Shown here: piece after piece, positions 7,873 to 16,832 of the stretch
Numbering within the stretch: position 1 is the first letter of the stretch
Layout: every line of letters begins with the position of its first letter
NCBI GenBank assembly: GCA_019931245.1
Contig: JAINDL010000048.1
Span: forward strand, 1 to 47,767
Origin: Bryobacteraceae bacterium CoA2 C42
GTDB taxonomy: Bacteria; Acidobacteriota; Terriglobia; Bryobacterales; Bryobacteraceae
Reading direction: 5' to 3'
Length of the DNA: 47,767 bases
Notes under the pieces: generated by a model
Database searches by the model: none
What the model saw: only the letters and a program-made list of their open reading frames with translations
Told to the model about the DNA's origin: nothing
Translations under genes and position numbers: made by a program

Positions 7873-9323
7873 AATCCCTCATCCTGCTGCTTGCCACCGT
7901 CACCCTGCTCCCGGCCATCGAACTCATCAGCCTCCCCGGCCAGTCCCCCATCATCAACTTCCGCTTCGTCTTCCGCTGCGGCTCCCTCAACGATCCCAAA
8001 GGCAAGGAAGGCGCCGCCGCCCTCACCGCCGCCCTGCTCGCCCGCGGCGGCTCCCGCTCCACGCCCTACTCCGGCATCATCGAAAAGTTCTACCCCATGG
8101 CCGCCAGCGTCGACGACCAGACCGACCAGGAGATGCTCACCATCACCGGCGTCACTCACGTCGATAACCTCGAAGCCTACTACTCGACGCTCCGCGACAT
8201 GCTCCTCGATCCCGGCTGGCGCCCGGAAGATCTCAAACGCCTCCGCGACGACCAACTCACCTCCCTCCGCGTCGCGCTCCGCCAGCAGAACGACGAAGAG
8301 CTCGGCAAAGAGGTGCTCTATAACGTCCTCCTCGGCACCGCCCATCCCAACGGCACCGTCTCCGCGCTCGAAAAGCTCACCCTCGCCGACCTCCAGGCCT
8401 TCTACCGCCAGCACCTCACGCAAGCCAACCTCACCATCGCCCTCGCCGGCAACTACCCCGCCGGCTTTGCCGACCGCGTGAAGAAGGACTTCAGCCGCCT
8501 CCCCGCCGGCCGGCCCTCCGCCGTCAAGCGCCCCGCCCTCCGGCCCCTCACCCAAACCCGCGTCACCATCGTCAAGAAACAGACCCGCGCCGTCGCCTAC
8601 TCCCTCGGCTTCCCCATCGCCGTCACCCGCGCCCATCCCGACTTCCCGGCCCTCCTCCTCGCCAACACCTGGTTCGGCCCTCACCGCTCGAGCACCGGCA
8701 ACCTTTACCAGCGCATGCGCGAAATCCGCGGCCTCAACTACGGCGACTACAGCTACCTCGAATACTTCCCCCGCGGCATGTTCCAGTTCGAGCCCGACCC
8801 CAATCTCGCCCGCCGCCAGCAGATCTTCCAGCTCTGGATCCGTCCCGTCGAGCCTCCCACCGCCCACTTCGCCCTCCGCCTCGCCCTCCACGAACTCGAC
8901 CGCCTCGTCGAAAAAGGCCTCACCGAAAGCGACTTTGAAGAGACCCGCGCCTTCCTCGCCCGCAACGTCAACCTCCTGCTCAAAACCAAAGCCAACGAAC
9001 TCGGCTACCGCATCGACAGCCAGTTCTACGGCATCGGCGAATATCCCGCCTACATCCGCTCCGCCATCGCCAAACTCACCGTCGACGACGTAAACCGCGC
9101 CATCAAACGCCACCTCCGCAAAGACCGCCTCGAAATCGTCGCCGTCGCGCAGGACGCCGAAGCCCTGCAAAAGGCCCTCCTCAGCGATGCCCCCTCGCCC
9201 ATGACCTACAACAGCCCCAAGCTCGCCGACATCGTCGAGGAGGACAAACTCGTCTCCACGCGCAAGCTGGGCCTCCAACCCGCCCAGGTCCGCATCGTCC
9301 CCGTCGACCGGTTCTTTGAGTGA
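7869..9323 (+). CDS. M16-family peptidase-like protein, non-catalytic partner
   Basis: A 484-residue exported protein (signal MKSLILLLATVTLLPA) with the M16 fold: RCGSLNDPKGKEGAAALTAALLARGG near the start, then the C-terminal segment typical of the second repeat (YQRMREIRGLNYG, YRIDSQFYGIG). Where the active subunit has HFFEH, this protein has AALTAALL, so zinc ligands are missing. It is probably the structural/substrate-binding partner of the 6544-7872 product, as in known bacterial M16 heterodimers. ATGA overlap with the upstream gene supports equal production. Its stop overlaps the msrB GTG start. Confidence 0.92.
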   Translation: MKSLILLLATVTLLPAIELISLPGQSPIINFRFVFRCGSLNDPKGKEGAAALTAALLARGGSRSTPYSGIIEKFYPMAASVDDQTDQEMLTITGVTHVDNLEAYYSTLRDMLLDPGWRPEDLKRLRDDQLTSLRVALRQQNDEELGKEVLYNVLLGTAHPNGTVSALEKLTLADLQAFYRQHLTQANLTIALAGNYPAGFADRVKKDFSRLPAGRPSAVKRPALRPLTQTRVTIVKKQTRAVAYSLGFPIAVTRAHPDFPALLLANTWFGPHRSSTGNLYQRMREIRGLNYGDYSYLEYFPRGMFQFEPDPNLARRQQIFQLWIRPVEPPTAHFALRLALHELDRLVEKGLTESDFEETRAFLARNVNLLLKTKANELGYRIDSQFYGIGEYPAYIRSAIAKLTVDDVNRAIKRHLRKDRLEIVAVAQDAEALQKALLSDAPSPMTYNSPKLADIVEEDKLVSTRKLGLQPAQVRIVPVDRFFE

Positions 9324-9811
9324 AGCGCCGCCTCTGCCTGCTCGCGCCCCTCGCCGCCTGCGCCCGGCGCCCGGATCCCCTCCCGGCGCCGGAAACGGTC
9401 CGCATCGCCGACCCGGCCCAGGGCATGATCACCGTCGAAAAGATCGTCCGCTCCAAAGCCGAATGGCGCCAGACCCTTTCGCCCACCCGCTACTGGGTCA
9501 TGCGCGAAGCCGGCACTGAACAGCCCTTCACCGGCGAGTACAACGACTACTCCGGCCCCGGCCTGTTCCGCTGCGCCGCCTGCGCCACGGCGCTGTTCGC
9601 GGGCGACCACAAGTTCGCCTCCAGCTCCGGCTGGCCCAGCTTCTGGCAGCCGCTCGCCCCGCAGAACATTCTCAAGCGCCCGGACGGCGACCGCACCGAA
9701 GTCCTCTGCATCCGCTGCGAAAGCCACCTCGGCCACGTCTTCGACGATGGCCCGCCGCCCACCGGCCTCCGCTACTGCATCAACTCCATCGCCCTCACGC
9801 TCACCACGTAA
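9320..9811 (+). CDS. msrB: Peptide-methionine (R)-S-oxide reductase MsrB, probable lipoprotein
   Basis: A 163-residue MsrB that reduces methionine-R-sulfoxide in proteins. The zinc-binding CxxC pairs are CAAC (about residue 92) and CIRC (about 138), and the catalytic Cys is in RYCINS close to the C terminus. The N terminus reads like a lipoprotein signal with lipobox LAAC (Cys14), so the enzyme is likely anchored outside the cytoplasmic membrane, where it would repair oxidised envelope proteins. The GTG start at 9320 overlaps the M16 stop. The 3' end overlaps the convergent enolase-superfamily gene by 11 bases. Confidence 0.95.
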   Translation: MKRRLCLLAPLAACARRPDPLPAPETVRIADPAQGMITVEKIVRSKAEWRQTLSPTRYWVMREAGTEQPFTGEYNDYSGPGLFRCAACATALFAGDHKFASSSGWPSFWQPLAPQNILKRPDGDRTEVLCIRCESHLGHVFDDGPPPTGLRYCINSIALTLTT

Positions 9812-11051
9812 CCGTGGTCCGCTTCTCCACCTTCGCCTCATCAATCGCAATGCCGAACCCCGGCGTCTCCGGCAGCGTGATCCGGCCGTTCGCCGGCGCC
9901 GGATTCCACTGCTCGAAGTGGTAGTAGCTGCTCATCTTCGGAATCAGATACTCCACCAGCGGGCACGTCATCGGGCTCTGCGCCGCCACCACGTGCAGCG
10001 CCGTATGCACGTTATGCCCGTGCGGAATTACCTGCGCATCGTAAGCGCTGGCAATGTGGCAGATCTTGACGAGCTCGCTCACCCCGCCGCACCACTCCGG
10101 GTCGGCCTGCACCACCGTTATCGCCTGCGCCTCCAGGTACCGCTTGGTCTCCCACCGGCCATAGAAGTGCTCGCCCGACGCCACCGGCACCGAAGTCGCC
10201 CGCCGCAGCGCCACGAAGCTCTCGAGCTTATCGACGGCAAACGCCTCTTCAATCCACCGTGGCCGGTACTGCTCCACCTGCTTCACCCATTGCAGCGCAT
10301 AGTTCAAGTCCCAACCCATGAAGGCGTCGAACATAATGTCGACCTCGTCGCCCAGCGCCTCGCGCAGGTTCCGCACAATCGCCACGTTCTTGGCCAGGCC
10401 CGCCGCCCCGTCGCCTGGCCCGTAGGGCAGAAACCACTTCTGGTGCAGAAAGCCCCGCTGCTTCAGCTCCACGCACCTCTTCCGCAGCAGCTCCGGCTCC
10501 ACGCTAAAGCCCAGGCAGCTCCCGTAGGCCTGCACCGCCGCCCGCGTCGGCCCGCCCAGCAGCTGATACACCGGCGCCTTGAAGTACCGGCCCCGCAGAT
10601 CCCACAGCACGTTATCGACGGCCGAAATCGCCATCATGTAATGGCTCGACCGCGCGTGGCGATTCGACCGGTACATCTGGTCCCACAGCGTCTCTCCCGC
10701 CAGCGCCTCTTTGCCCAGCAGAAACGGGCGCAGCTGCCGGTGCACCACCACTGCCGCCTCTTCATCAATCGGCCCGTAGATCGCCTCAAGCCCCGCGTCC
10801 GTCTTCAGCTTCAGGTACAGCGCCGTCACGCGGCTCTCGCCCGCCGCCCGGCCCTGCTCCCGGTACTCGGCCGGCCGCAGCGCGTCGTAGATGTGCAGCG
10901 GGTTGGTCTGATACTGCCGGTTGGCCGGCCCGGCCTCGTAGCGGTAACGGCCCTCGAGCCGCACAAACTCAAGCGCGGCGATCTTGCCCGCCGCCGCCGC
11001 GTTCACCACCGGATAGGCGGCCAGCCCCGCCAGTAACGTCCGTCTCGTCAT
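9801..11051 (-). CDS. Mandelate racemase/enolase-superfamily protein with Tat-like signal
   Basis: A 416-residue enolase-superfamily member, probably an acid-sugar dehydratase. Metal-ligand segments are IMFDAFMGWD, RWIEEAF and ASGEHF, and the C-terminal HGHN supplies a likely catalytic His; these resemble galactonate/rhamnonate dehydratase-like enzymes, but the substrate is not resolvable. The N terminus TRRTLLAGLAAYPVVNAAAA has a twin-arginine pattern, unusual for this normally cytosolic family and common in Solibacter-type exported hydrolases. ATG 11051 is preceded by GGAGG at ideal spacing and overlaps the prmA stop (ATGA). It is the last gene of a four-gene minus-strand operon. Confidence 0.88.
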   Translation of the reverse strand: MTRRTLLAGLAAYPVVNAAAAGKIAALEFVRLEGRYRYEAGPANRQYQTNPLHIYDALRPAEYREQGRAAGESRVTALYLKLKTDAGLEAIYGPIDEEAAVVVHRQLRPFLLGKEALAGETLWDQMYRSNRHARSSHYMMAISAVDNVLWDLRGRYFKAPVYQLLGGPTRAAVQAYGSCLGFSVEPELLRKRCVELKQRGFLHQKWFLPYGPGDGAAGLAKNVAIVRNLREALGDEVDIMFDAFMGWDLNYALQWVKQVEQYRPRWIEEAFAVDKLESFVALRRATSVPVASGEHFYGRWETKRYLEAQAITVVQADPEWCGGVSELVKICHIASAYDAQVIPHGHNVHTALHVVAAQSPMTCPLVEYLIPKMSSYYHFEQWNPAPANGRITLPETPGFGIAIDEAKVEKRTTVTW

Positions 11052-11854
11052 CTCGCCTCCGAAGGATCCTCCCAGGCCATGCAGACCCAGATATCGCGGT
11101 CCACGCGCTCCCGCAGCGTCCACTCCTGCGCGCCCAGCGCCTTAATCACCCGGTCGGCGTGCCGCGGCGGAATGCCGCCTACAATCAACCGTCCGCCCGG
11201 CTTCAACACCCGCTTCATCTCCTCGGCGTTATGCGCCACGGTCTCGGCATTGATGTTGGCAAAAATCACATCCGCCCACTGCGGCTCAATCGACCGCAGC
11301 GTCCCTGTGAACAACCCGATCTCGGGCGGCATATCCTCGCGCGCGGCGACAACGGCATCATGGTCGATATCGCAGCCATGCACCTCTCCCGCGCCCAGCC
11401 GCAGCGCGGCCAGCGCCAGAATGCCCGACCCCGTTCCGAAATCGAAAACCCGGTCCCCCGGCCGCACCGTCCGCTCCAGTACCTCAAGCGCCAGCTGCGT
11501 CGTCGTATCCGCGCCCGTTCCGAAGGCGATGCCCGGGTTGATCACCAGCCGCTCCCGCCCCGCCGGCGTCGGTTCCTTGCACCACGGCGGCGCGACAAAC
11601 AACCGCTCCCCCACCGGGCGCCCCGGCCACGCCGCTTCCGATTCGGCCTGCCAGTCCACCTCCGGCTCCTCGCTCCAGACGGGCCCGAAGCCGGCGAACT
11701 CGGCGGCGTCAAACGCCTCGGCGAAAAACGCCCGCAGGCTCACCCGGTTCGCCGTCAGATCCTCTTCGGTTACCCCAGCCGTCTCCAACTCCCAGAGCCG
11801 GCCCAGCAGTTCGTCCTTCTCCTCCTGCCTGCATTCGATGGTAAGAGAGTGCAT
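11048..11854 (-). CDS. prmA: Ribosomal protein L11 methyltransferase-like PrmA
   Basis: A 268-residue SAM-dependent methyltransferase. Motifs are NPGIAFGTGADTTTQLAL, SAM motif I FDFGTGSGILALAA, the acidic HGCDIDHDAV and FANINAETV, followed by LKPGGRLIVGGI; together these identify PrmA, which methylates ribosomal protein L11. ATG 11854 overlaps the stop of the acyl-CoA ligase by one base (TAATG). It sits inside an operon with a lipid-activation enzyme and secreted hydrolases, with no ribosomal gene nearby. Confidence 0.92.
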   Translation of the reverse strand: MHSLTIECRQEEKDELLGRLWELETAGVTEEDLTANRVSLRAFFAEAFDAAEFAGFGPVWSEEPEVDWQAESEAAWPGRPVGERLFVAPPWCKEPTPAGRERLVINPGIAFGTGADTTTQLALEVLERTVRPGDRVFDFGTGSGILALAALRLGAGEVHGCDIDHDAVVAAREDMPPEIGLFTGTLRSIEPQWADVIFANINAETVAHNAEEMKRVLKPGGRLIVGGIPPRHADRVIKALGAQEWTLRERVDRDIWVCMAWEDPSEAR

Positions 11855-13404
11855 TATCCTTGAACTCGTTTGACCTTGCCGGCCCAGAACGCTTCCTTCA
11901 ACTCCAGTTTGCGAATCTTCCCCGTGCCGGTCTTCGGCAGCGCCTCGGCGCGGAACTCGATAATCCGCGGCAGCTTGAAACGGCCGAGCCGCGCGCCCAG
12001 AAACGCGAGCAACTCCTCTTGGCCCAGCTCCGCCCCCGGCTTGCGCACCACCACCGCCACCGGCACCTCGCCCCACTTCTCATCCGGCGCCGCCACCACC
12101 GCGCATTCAAGCACCGCCGGATGCGCCGCAATCGCCCGCTCCACTTCAATCGAAGAGATGTTCTCGCCGCCGCTGATGATGATCTCCTTCTTGCGATCCA
12201 CAATCAGCACGTAGCCCTCGGCGTCCCACACGGCCATATCGCCCGTGTGGAACCAGTCGCCCTCCATCACGGCCGCCGTCGCCGCCGGCTCTTTGAAGTA
12301 CCCGGCCATCACATGGTCGCTGCGCGTGATGATCTCGCCAATCGAGCTCGCATCGCGCGGCACATCGTTCCCCTGCGGGTCCACCACGCGGATCTCCACC
12401 CCGGGCAACGGCCAACCCGTCATCGCCTGCCGCCGCTGCCGGTCGGCCTCATCGGCAAACACCACGCCCGGCTTCGGCCCGGCCTTGCTCAGCACCGGCG
12501 CCGTCTCCGTCAGCCCGTAGCCGGCCGCCGCCTCGCAGCCGAAGGCCGCTTCGAGCCGCGCGATCAACTCGGGCGAAGACGCCGCGCCGCCCAGCATGAT
12601 ATGCCGCAGGCTCGAGGTATCAAACTGCCCCAGTTGCGGACAGTTCAGCAGCGCGTTCGCCATCGTCGGCACCAGACACATATCGGTCGCCTTGTGTTCG
12701 GCGATCAGCGCCAGCACCGCCGCCGGGTCAAAGCGGCGCACCATCACTTGCTTCGTCCCCATCATCGCGCAAGCCTGCGGCATGCCCCAGCCGTTGGCAT
12801 GGAACAGCGGAATGGTATGCAGGTCCACCTTTGTCTTCGGATCATCGAAGGTGGTGGCCAGCGACATCGCATGGAGATAGAGCGTACGGTGTGTCAGGCT
12901 CACGCCCTTCGGCGTGCCGGTGCTGCCGCTCGTGTAGAACAGCTCGGCCACCTGGTTCTCGTCAATCTTCGTCCAGTCACAGCGCGCCGGCGGAGCGTCC
13001 AGCGCGAACTGATCCAATTGGATCCAATGCGCCACCGCCGGGCACTCGAGACTCCGCACCATGCCCGCGAACTCGCCCTCGTAGAAGACAATCCGCGCGC
13101 CCGAATGGTTCAGAATGCCGGTGATCTCGCCCGGGGTCAACCGCACGTTGAGCGGCATCACAATCCCGCCCGCCATCACCACGCCGTAGTAGCCTTCGAG
13201 CAACAGATGCGTGTTGAAGCTGATGTAGGCCACCCGGTCGCCCGGCTCCACGCCCAGCGCCAGCAACTGGCCCGCCAGGCGCTCGCAGCGCTCGGCGAAC
13301 TGCCCGTAGGTGAACTCTTTGTCGCCGCAGACAATGCCCACCCGGCGGGCGAACAGATCAGCGGCGCGGTAAAGAAAGCGGATAGGAGTAAGTGGCAGTG
13401 TCAT
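11854..13404 (-). CDS. Acyl-CoA synthetase (AMP-forming, ANL family)
   Basis: A 516-residue acyl-activating enzyme that should form acyl-AMP and then acyl-CoA. Core motifs are the phosphate-binding loop YTSGSTGTPKGV (about 168-179), AAGYGLTET, the GDWFHTGDMAVWD hinge region, and PKTGTGKIRK with the catalytic Lys near the C terminus. FHANGWGMP and general similarity point to medium/long-chain fatty acyl-CoA ligases of the FadD/AlkK type. The start overlaps the M28 peptidase stop by ATGA, so its translation is coupled. The exact acyl substrate is not predictable. Confidence 0.93.
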   Translation of the reverse strand: MTLPLTPIRFLYRAADLFARRVGIVCGDKEFTYGQFAERCERLAGQLLALGVEPGDRVAYISFNTHLLLEGYYGVVMAGGIVMPLNVRLTPGEITGILNHSGARIVFYEGEFAGMVRSLECPAVAHWIQLDQFALDAPPARCDWTKIDENQVAELFYTSGSTGTPKGVSLTHRTLYLHAMSLATTFDDPKTKVDLHTIPLFHANGWGMPQACAMMGTKQVMVRRFDPAAVLALIAEHKATDMCLVPTMANALLNCPQLGQFDTSSLRHIMLGGAASSPELIARLEAAFGCEAAAGYGLTETAPVLSKAGPKPGVVFADEADRQRRQAMTGWPLPGVEIRVVDPQGNDVPRDASSIGEIITRSDHVMAGYFKEPAATAAVMEGDWFHTGDMAVWDAEGYVLIVDRKKEIIISGGENISSIEVERAIAAHPAVLECAVVAAPDEKWGEVPVAVVVRKPGAELGQEELLAFLGARLGRFKLPRIIEFRAEALPKTGTGKIRKLELKEAFWAGKVKRVQG

Positions 13405-14948
13405 TTGGCGAATCGCTTGAAAAAGCTATCAGATTTCCAGGCCGGCCGCTGCGGCAGGTTCGCCGTACGGCCCACCAACGCGGCCAGATACTCGGTAAAC
13501 CGGCCGGCCGCCGGGATATCAATCGGCTGCGAGAGATCGTCCGAAACAGCATGGTAGCGGGTCTTCAGCCACTCGGCTTGCAGCTTCTCTTCGGGCGAAC
13601 CTTTCTGGTAGCCGAACTTAAACGCCAGCGATGGAATGCCGGCGCGGATAAAACTGTACTGGTCGCTGCGGATGAACCGCCGCTGCTCGGGAATCGGATC
13701 CGGCAGCACCGGCAACGCGAACTCCCCGGCCACCTCACGCGCCGTGTCGCCCAGCGTCGACTCATCAATACCAAGCATTGTCAGATACCGCAGCGCGTGC
13801 AGCGGCATGAACATATCCATGTTGCAGTTGGCGATCAACTGCCGGGCCGGCACGGTCGGGTTCCGCGCGAAGTAGCGCGATCCCTGCAGCCCCTTCTCTT
13901 CACCCGTCACGGCTACAAACAGCACGCTCCGTTCGAGCGGCTTGCCGGCCTTCAGCTGCCGGGCCACTTCAAGCATGGCCGCAATGCCGGAGGCGTTGTC
14001 GAGCGCGCCATTGAAAATGCCATCGCCGGCAAACGAGGTCGTCTTGCCGAGATGGTCGAGATGGGCGCTGACGACGACATACTCCTGCTTCCGCTTCGGA
14101 TGCGTCCCTTCTAGCTTGGCCGCCACGTTCGGGCTCGTCAGCTCGCCGCGCTTGACGGCAATCGTCGCCGCCAACTCCCCCTGCAGCGGAAACTTCGGCA
14201 GCGGCTTTTCGGCCGCCGCCAACTCGAGCAACTCCTTCACCGTATGGCCCGACCCGGCAAACAGCATCTCTGCGTGCTCCGGGTTGAAGACGATCGAAAC
14301 CTGCTGGCCCGCCTCATCCGCCACCGCCGTCATCGAAGCCTGCAGCCGGGCCGCCGACGCCCGCGGCCACGGCACCGTCTGCACCCGCGACAGCGTAATC
14401 AGCCCAATCGCCCCCTGCTTCCGCAGCGGCTCCCACCGCACATCGCTCGACTGCACATGCGCCGCCAGCGGTCCCGGCCACGCCTTCGGAGCCCCCGCCA
14501 GCATCACCGCAATCTTGCCCTTCAGGTTCAACCCCTTCAGGTCATCATGATTCTGCTCCGGCACCCGCAGCCCGTAGCCAACAAAAACCATCGACGCCCG
14601 CACCACCGGCGCCGGGTCCGTCCGCAGACCGAAGTAGGCCTGCTTGCCCAGCTCCACCGCCACCGCCTTGCCCTCGCGCACAATCTCCAGCTTCGAATTC
14701 GCTTCGTCAATCTGCCGCGTCGTAAACAGCACCGGCTGCAGATAGCCCTGCGTCCCCGCCGCCTTCAAGCCCAGCCGTTCAAACTCCGCCGCCACATAGG
14801 CCGCCGCCTGCCGGTGCCCCTCACTGCCCGTGTTCCGCCCTTCGAGCTTATCGTCGGCGAGAAACTGCACATGTTTCCACCATCGTTCCCCCACATTTTC
14901 CGCGAACAGAGAGCTGATGACCAGAGCAAAGCAGAACAGGCGGCGCAT
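13401..14948 (-). CDS. M28-family exported aminopeptidase with PA domain
   Basis: A 515-residue secreted zinc peptidase. It has a signal peptide (MRRLFCFALVISSLFA), a protease-associated insert (about residues 90-260) and an M28 catalytic domain with metal-ligand positions SAHLDHLG, GALDNASG, TGEEKG, the Asp in CNMDMF and the His in TRYHAVSDD. It probably removes N-terminal residues from peptides outside the cytoplasm. ATG 14948 has AGGA 5 bases upstream. It is the first gene of the minus-strand operon running to 9801 and is divergent from the gamma-glutamyltransferase gene, with 51 bases between the two starts. Confidence 0.94.
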   Translation of the reverse strand: MRRLFCFALVISSLFAENVGERWWKHVQFLADDKLEGRNTGSEGHRQAAAYVAAEFERLGLKAAGTQGYLQPVLFTTRQIDEANSKLEIVREGKAVAVELGKQAYFGLRTDPAPVVRASMVFVGYGLRVPEQNHDDLKGLNLKGKIAVMLAGAPKAWPGPLAAHVQSSDVRWEPLRKQGAIGLITLSRVQTVPWPRASAARLQASMTAVADEAGQQVSIVFNPEHAEMLFAGSGHTVKELLELAAAEKPLPKFPLQGELAATIAVKRGELTSPNVAAKLEGTHPKRKQEYVVVSAHLDHLGKTTSFAGDGIFNGALDNASGIAAMLEVARQLKAGKPLERSVLFVAVTGEEKGLQGSRYFARNPTVPARQLIANCNMDMFMPLHALRYLTMLGIDESTLGDTAREVAGEFALPVLPDPIPEQRRFIRSDQYSFIRAGIPSLAFKFGYQKGSPEEKLQAEWLKTRYHAVSDDLSQPIDIPAAGRFTEYLAALVGRTANLPQRPAWKSDSFFKRFAK

Positions 14949-14999
14949 GAGTATCCTTAAAGTTGCTGACGGAATCTCCATTATAGTGAGGGCATCTCC

Positions 15000-16832
15000 A
15001 TGAAGCGCATCTTCTTCGGTCTGGCTATTCTCGGCCTGTTCGGCATCGCCGTGGCGCAGCGGCGGGCCCCCTCCGAACCGCCTCAGCGCTTCGCCTCCCG
15101 CGGCACCCGCATCGCCATCGGCGCCGGCACCGACGCTTCGGCCGACGCCGGCATGCGCCTCGCTCAGAACGGCGGCAACGCCGTCGACGCCGGCGTGGCG
15201 GCCATGTTCGCGGCCAGCATCGTCGAATACTCCCACTTCGGCTTCGGCGGCGAAGCACCCATTCTCATTCGCACCAAAGAAGGCAAGGTCGTCTCCATCG
15301 CCGGTATCGGCACCATGCCCAAACTCGCCACGGCCGACCTGTTCCGCAACCGCCGCCTGCAACCCGGCGAGATTCAGAACCTCGAACCGAACGGCCTCAA
15401 AGGCATGGTCCCCGTCGCCGGCCTCATGCCGGCGCTCGTCCCCGGCATGGTTGAAGCCGGCCTCGTCGCCCTCCGCGAGTACGGCACCAGGTCCTTTGCC
15501 GAAGTCATCCAGCCGGCCATCGAACTAGCCGACGGCGCGCCGCTCGACGAAGTCCGCGCCACCTCGCTCGCCCGCTCCCGCCGCTTCTTCGAACTCTGGC
15601 CCACCTCGAAAGCCGCCTACCTCCCCCCCGGCTTCACCCCCCGGCCCAGCACCATCTTCGAACAGCCCGACCTCGCCCGCACCCTCCGCGCCATGGCCGC
15701 CGCCGAAGCCCGCGCCCTCAAAGGCGGCGCCGCCCGCCAGGCCGGCATCGACGCCGTCCGCGACTACTTCTACCGCGGCGACATCGCCCGCAAAATCGAC
15801 GCCTTCAGCCAGGCCAACGACGGCCTGCTCCGCTACGAAGACATGGCCGCCTTCCGCCTCACCCCCGAAGAACCCCTCTCCACCACCTACCGCGGCTACA
15901 CCGTCTACAAGCCCGGCTTCTGGAGCCAGGGCCCCATCTTCCTCGAAGCGCTGAACCTGCTTGAAGGCTTCCCGCTCGGCGACATGCAGCACAACTCCTC
16001 ACAGTATCTCCACACCGTCACCGAAGCCCTCAAACTCGGCTACGCCGACCGCGACACCTACTACGGCGACCCCAACTTCAACAAACTCCCCGCCGCTACA
16101 CTGCTCTCGAAAGAGTACGCCGCCGAACGCCGCGCCCAGATCGGCGACCAGGCCTCCCTGGCCTTCCGCCCCGGCCTGATCGACGGCAAGAAGGGCCAGC
16201 ACCCGTCAGAAACCGAAATCGTCCGCCACAAAATCGACGACGAACTCATGGCCCGCGACACCACCTGCATCACCGCCGCCGACGCCGATGGCATCATGTT
16301 CTCCGTCACGCCCTCCGGCTCCTGGCTGCCTTCGGTCGTCGCCGGCGACACCGGCATCCCCCTCACGCAGCGCGCCCAGAGCTTCCTGCTCATCCCCGGC
16401 CACCCCAACGAACTCGCCGGCGGCAAGCGCCCCCGCGTCACCCTCAGCCCCACCCTCGTCACCCGTAACGGCAAGCCGTTCCTGGCCCTCGCCACCCCCG
16501 GCGGCGACAACCAGGACCAGGCCCTGCTCCAGATGTTCCTCAACGTCGTCGACTTCGGCATGAACGCCCAGGCCGCCGTCGAAGCGCCCCGCCTGCAGAC
16601 GCGGCACCTCGTCTCGAGCTTCGACAACCACGCCATGAGCCCCGGCGACCTCATGCTCGACGAACGCATCTCCCCCAGCGTCATCCAGCAGCTCGCCCAG
16701 CGCGGCCACGATGTCAGCACGCGGTCCAAATGGTCCGGCGGCGCGGCGCCCGTCATCATCCGCTACGCACCGGGCGGCACCATCGAAGCCGGCGCCGACC
16801 CCTACGGCTACCGCACGGCACGGGCCTGGTGA
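15000..16832 (+). CDS. Gamma-glutamyltransferase family protein, exported
   Basis: A 610-residue Ntn-hydrolase of the GGT family, with a signal peptide (MKRIFFGLAILGLFGIAVAQ). Family signs are DAGMRLAQNGGNAVDAGVAA, GFGGEAPILI, VPGMVEAG and the autocleavage site ARDTTCITAADADG, where the second Thr (about residue 421) would become the new N terminus of the small subunit. Later, GGDNQDQALLQ and NVVDFGMNAQAAVEAPR fit the small subunit. The residue after the Thr pair is Cys rather than the usual His, so it may be a paralogue acting on another substrate. It overlaps the DUF72 gene by 4 bases. Confidence 0.92.
   Translation: MKRIFFGLAILGLFGIAVAQRRAPSEPPQRFASRGTRIAIGAGTDASADAGMRLAQNGGNAVDAGVAAMFAASIVEYSHFGFGGEAPILIRTKEGKVVSIAGIGTMPKLATADLFRNRRLQPGEIQNLEPNGLKGMVPVAGLMPALVPGMVEAGLVALREYGTRSFAEVIQPAIELADGAPLDEVRATSLARSRRFFELWPTSKAAYLPPGFTPRPSTIFEQPDLARTLRAMAAAEARALKGGAARQAGIDAVRDYFYRGDIARKIDAFSQANDGLLRYEDMAAFRLTPEEPLSTTYRGYTVYKPGFWSQGPIFLEALNLLEGFPLGDMQHNSSQYLHTVTEALKLGYADRDTYYGDPNFNKLPAATLLSKEYAAERRAQIGDQASLAFRPGLIDGKKGQHPSETEIVRHKIDDELMARDTTCITAADADGIMFSVTPSGSWLPSVVAGDTGIPLTQRAQSFLLIPGHPNELAGGKRPRVTLSPTLVTRNGKPFLALATPGGDNQDQALLQMFLNVVDFGMNAQAAVEAPRLQTRHLVSSFDNHAMSPGDLMLDERISPSVIQQLAQRGHDVSTRSKWSGGAAPVIIRYAPGGTIEAGADPYGYRTARAW

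Noticed and set aside
14949-14999. TATAGT at 14982-14987 as a promoter for the gamma-glutamyltransferase gene
   Set aside because: No -35 box at 16-18 bases, and the box nearly overlaps the ribosome site GAGGG, so the start would fall too late.
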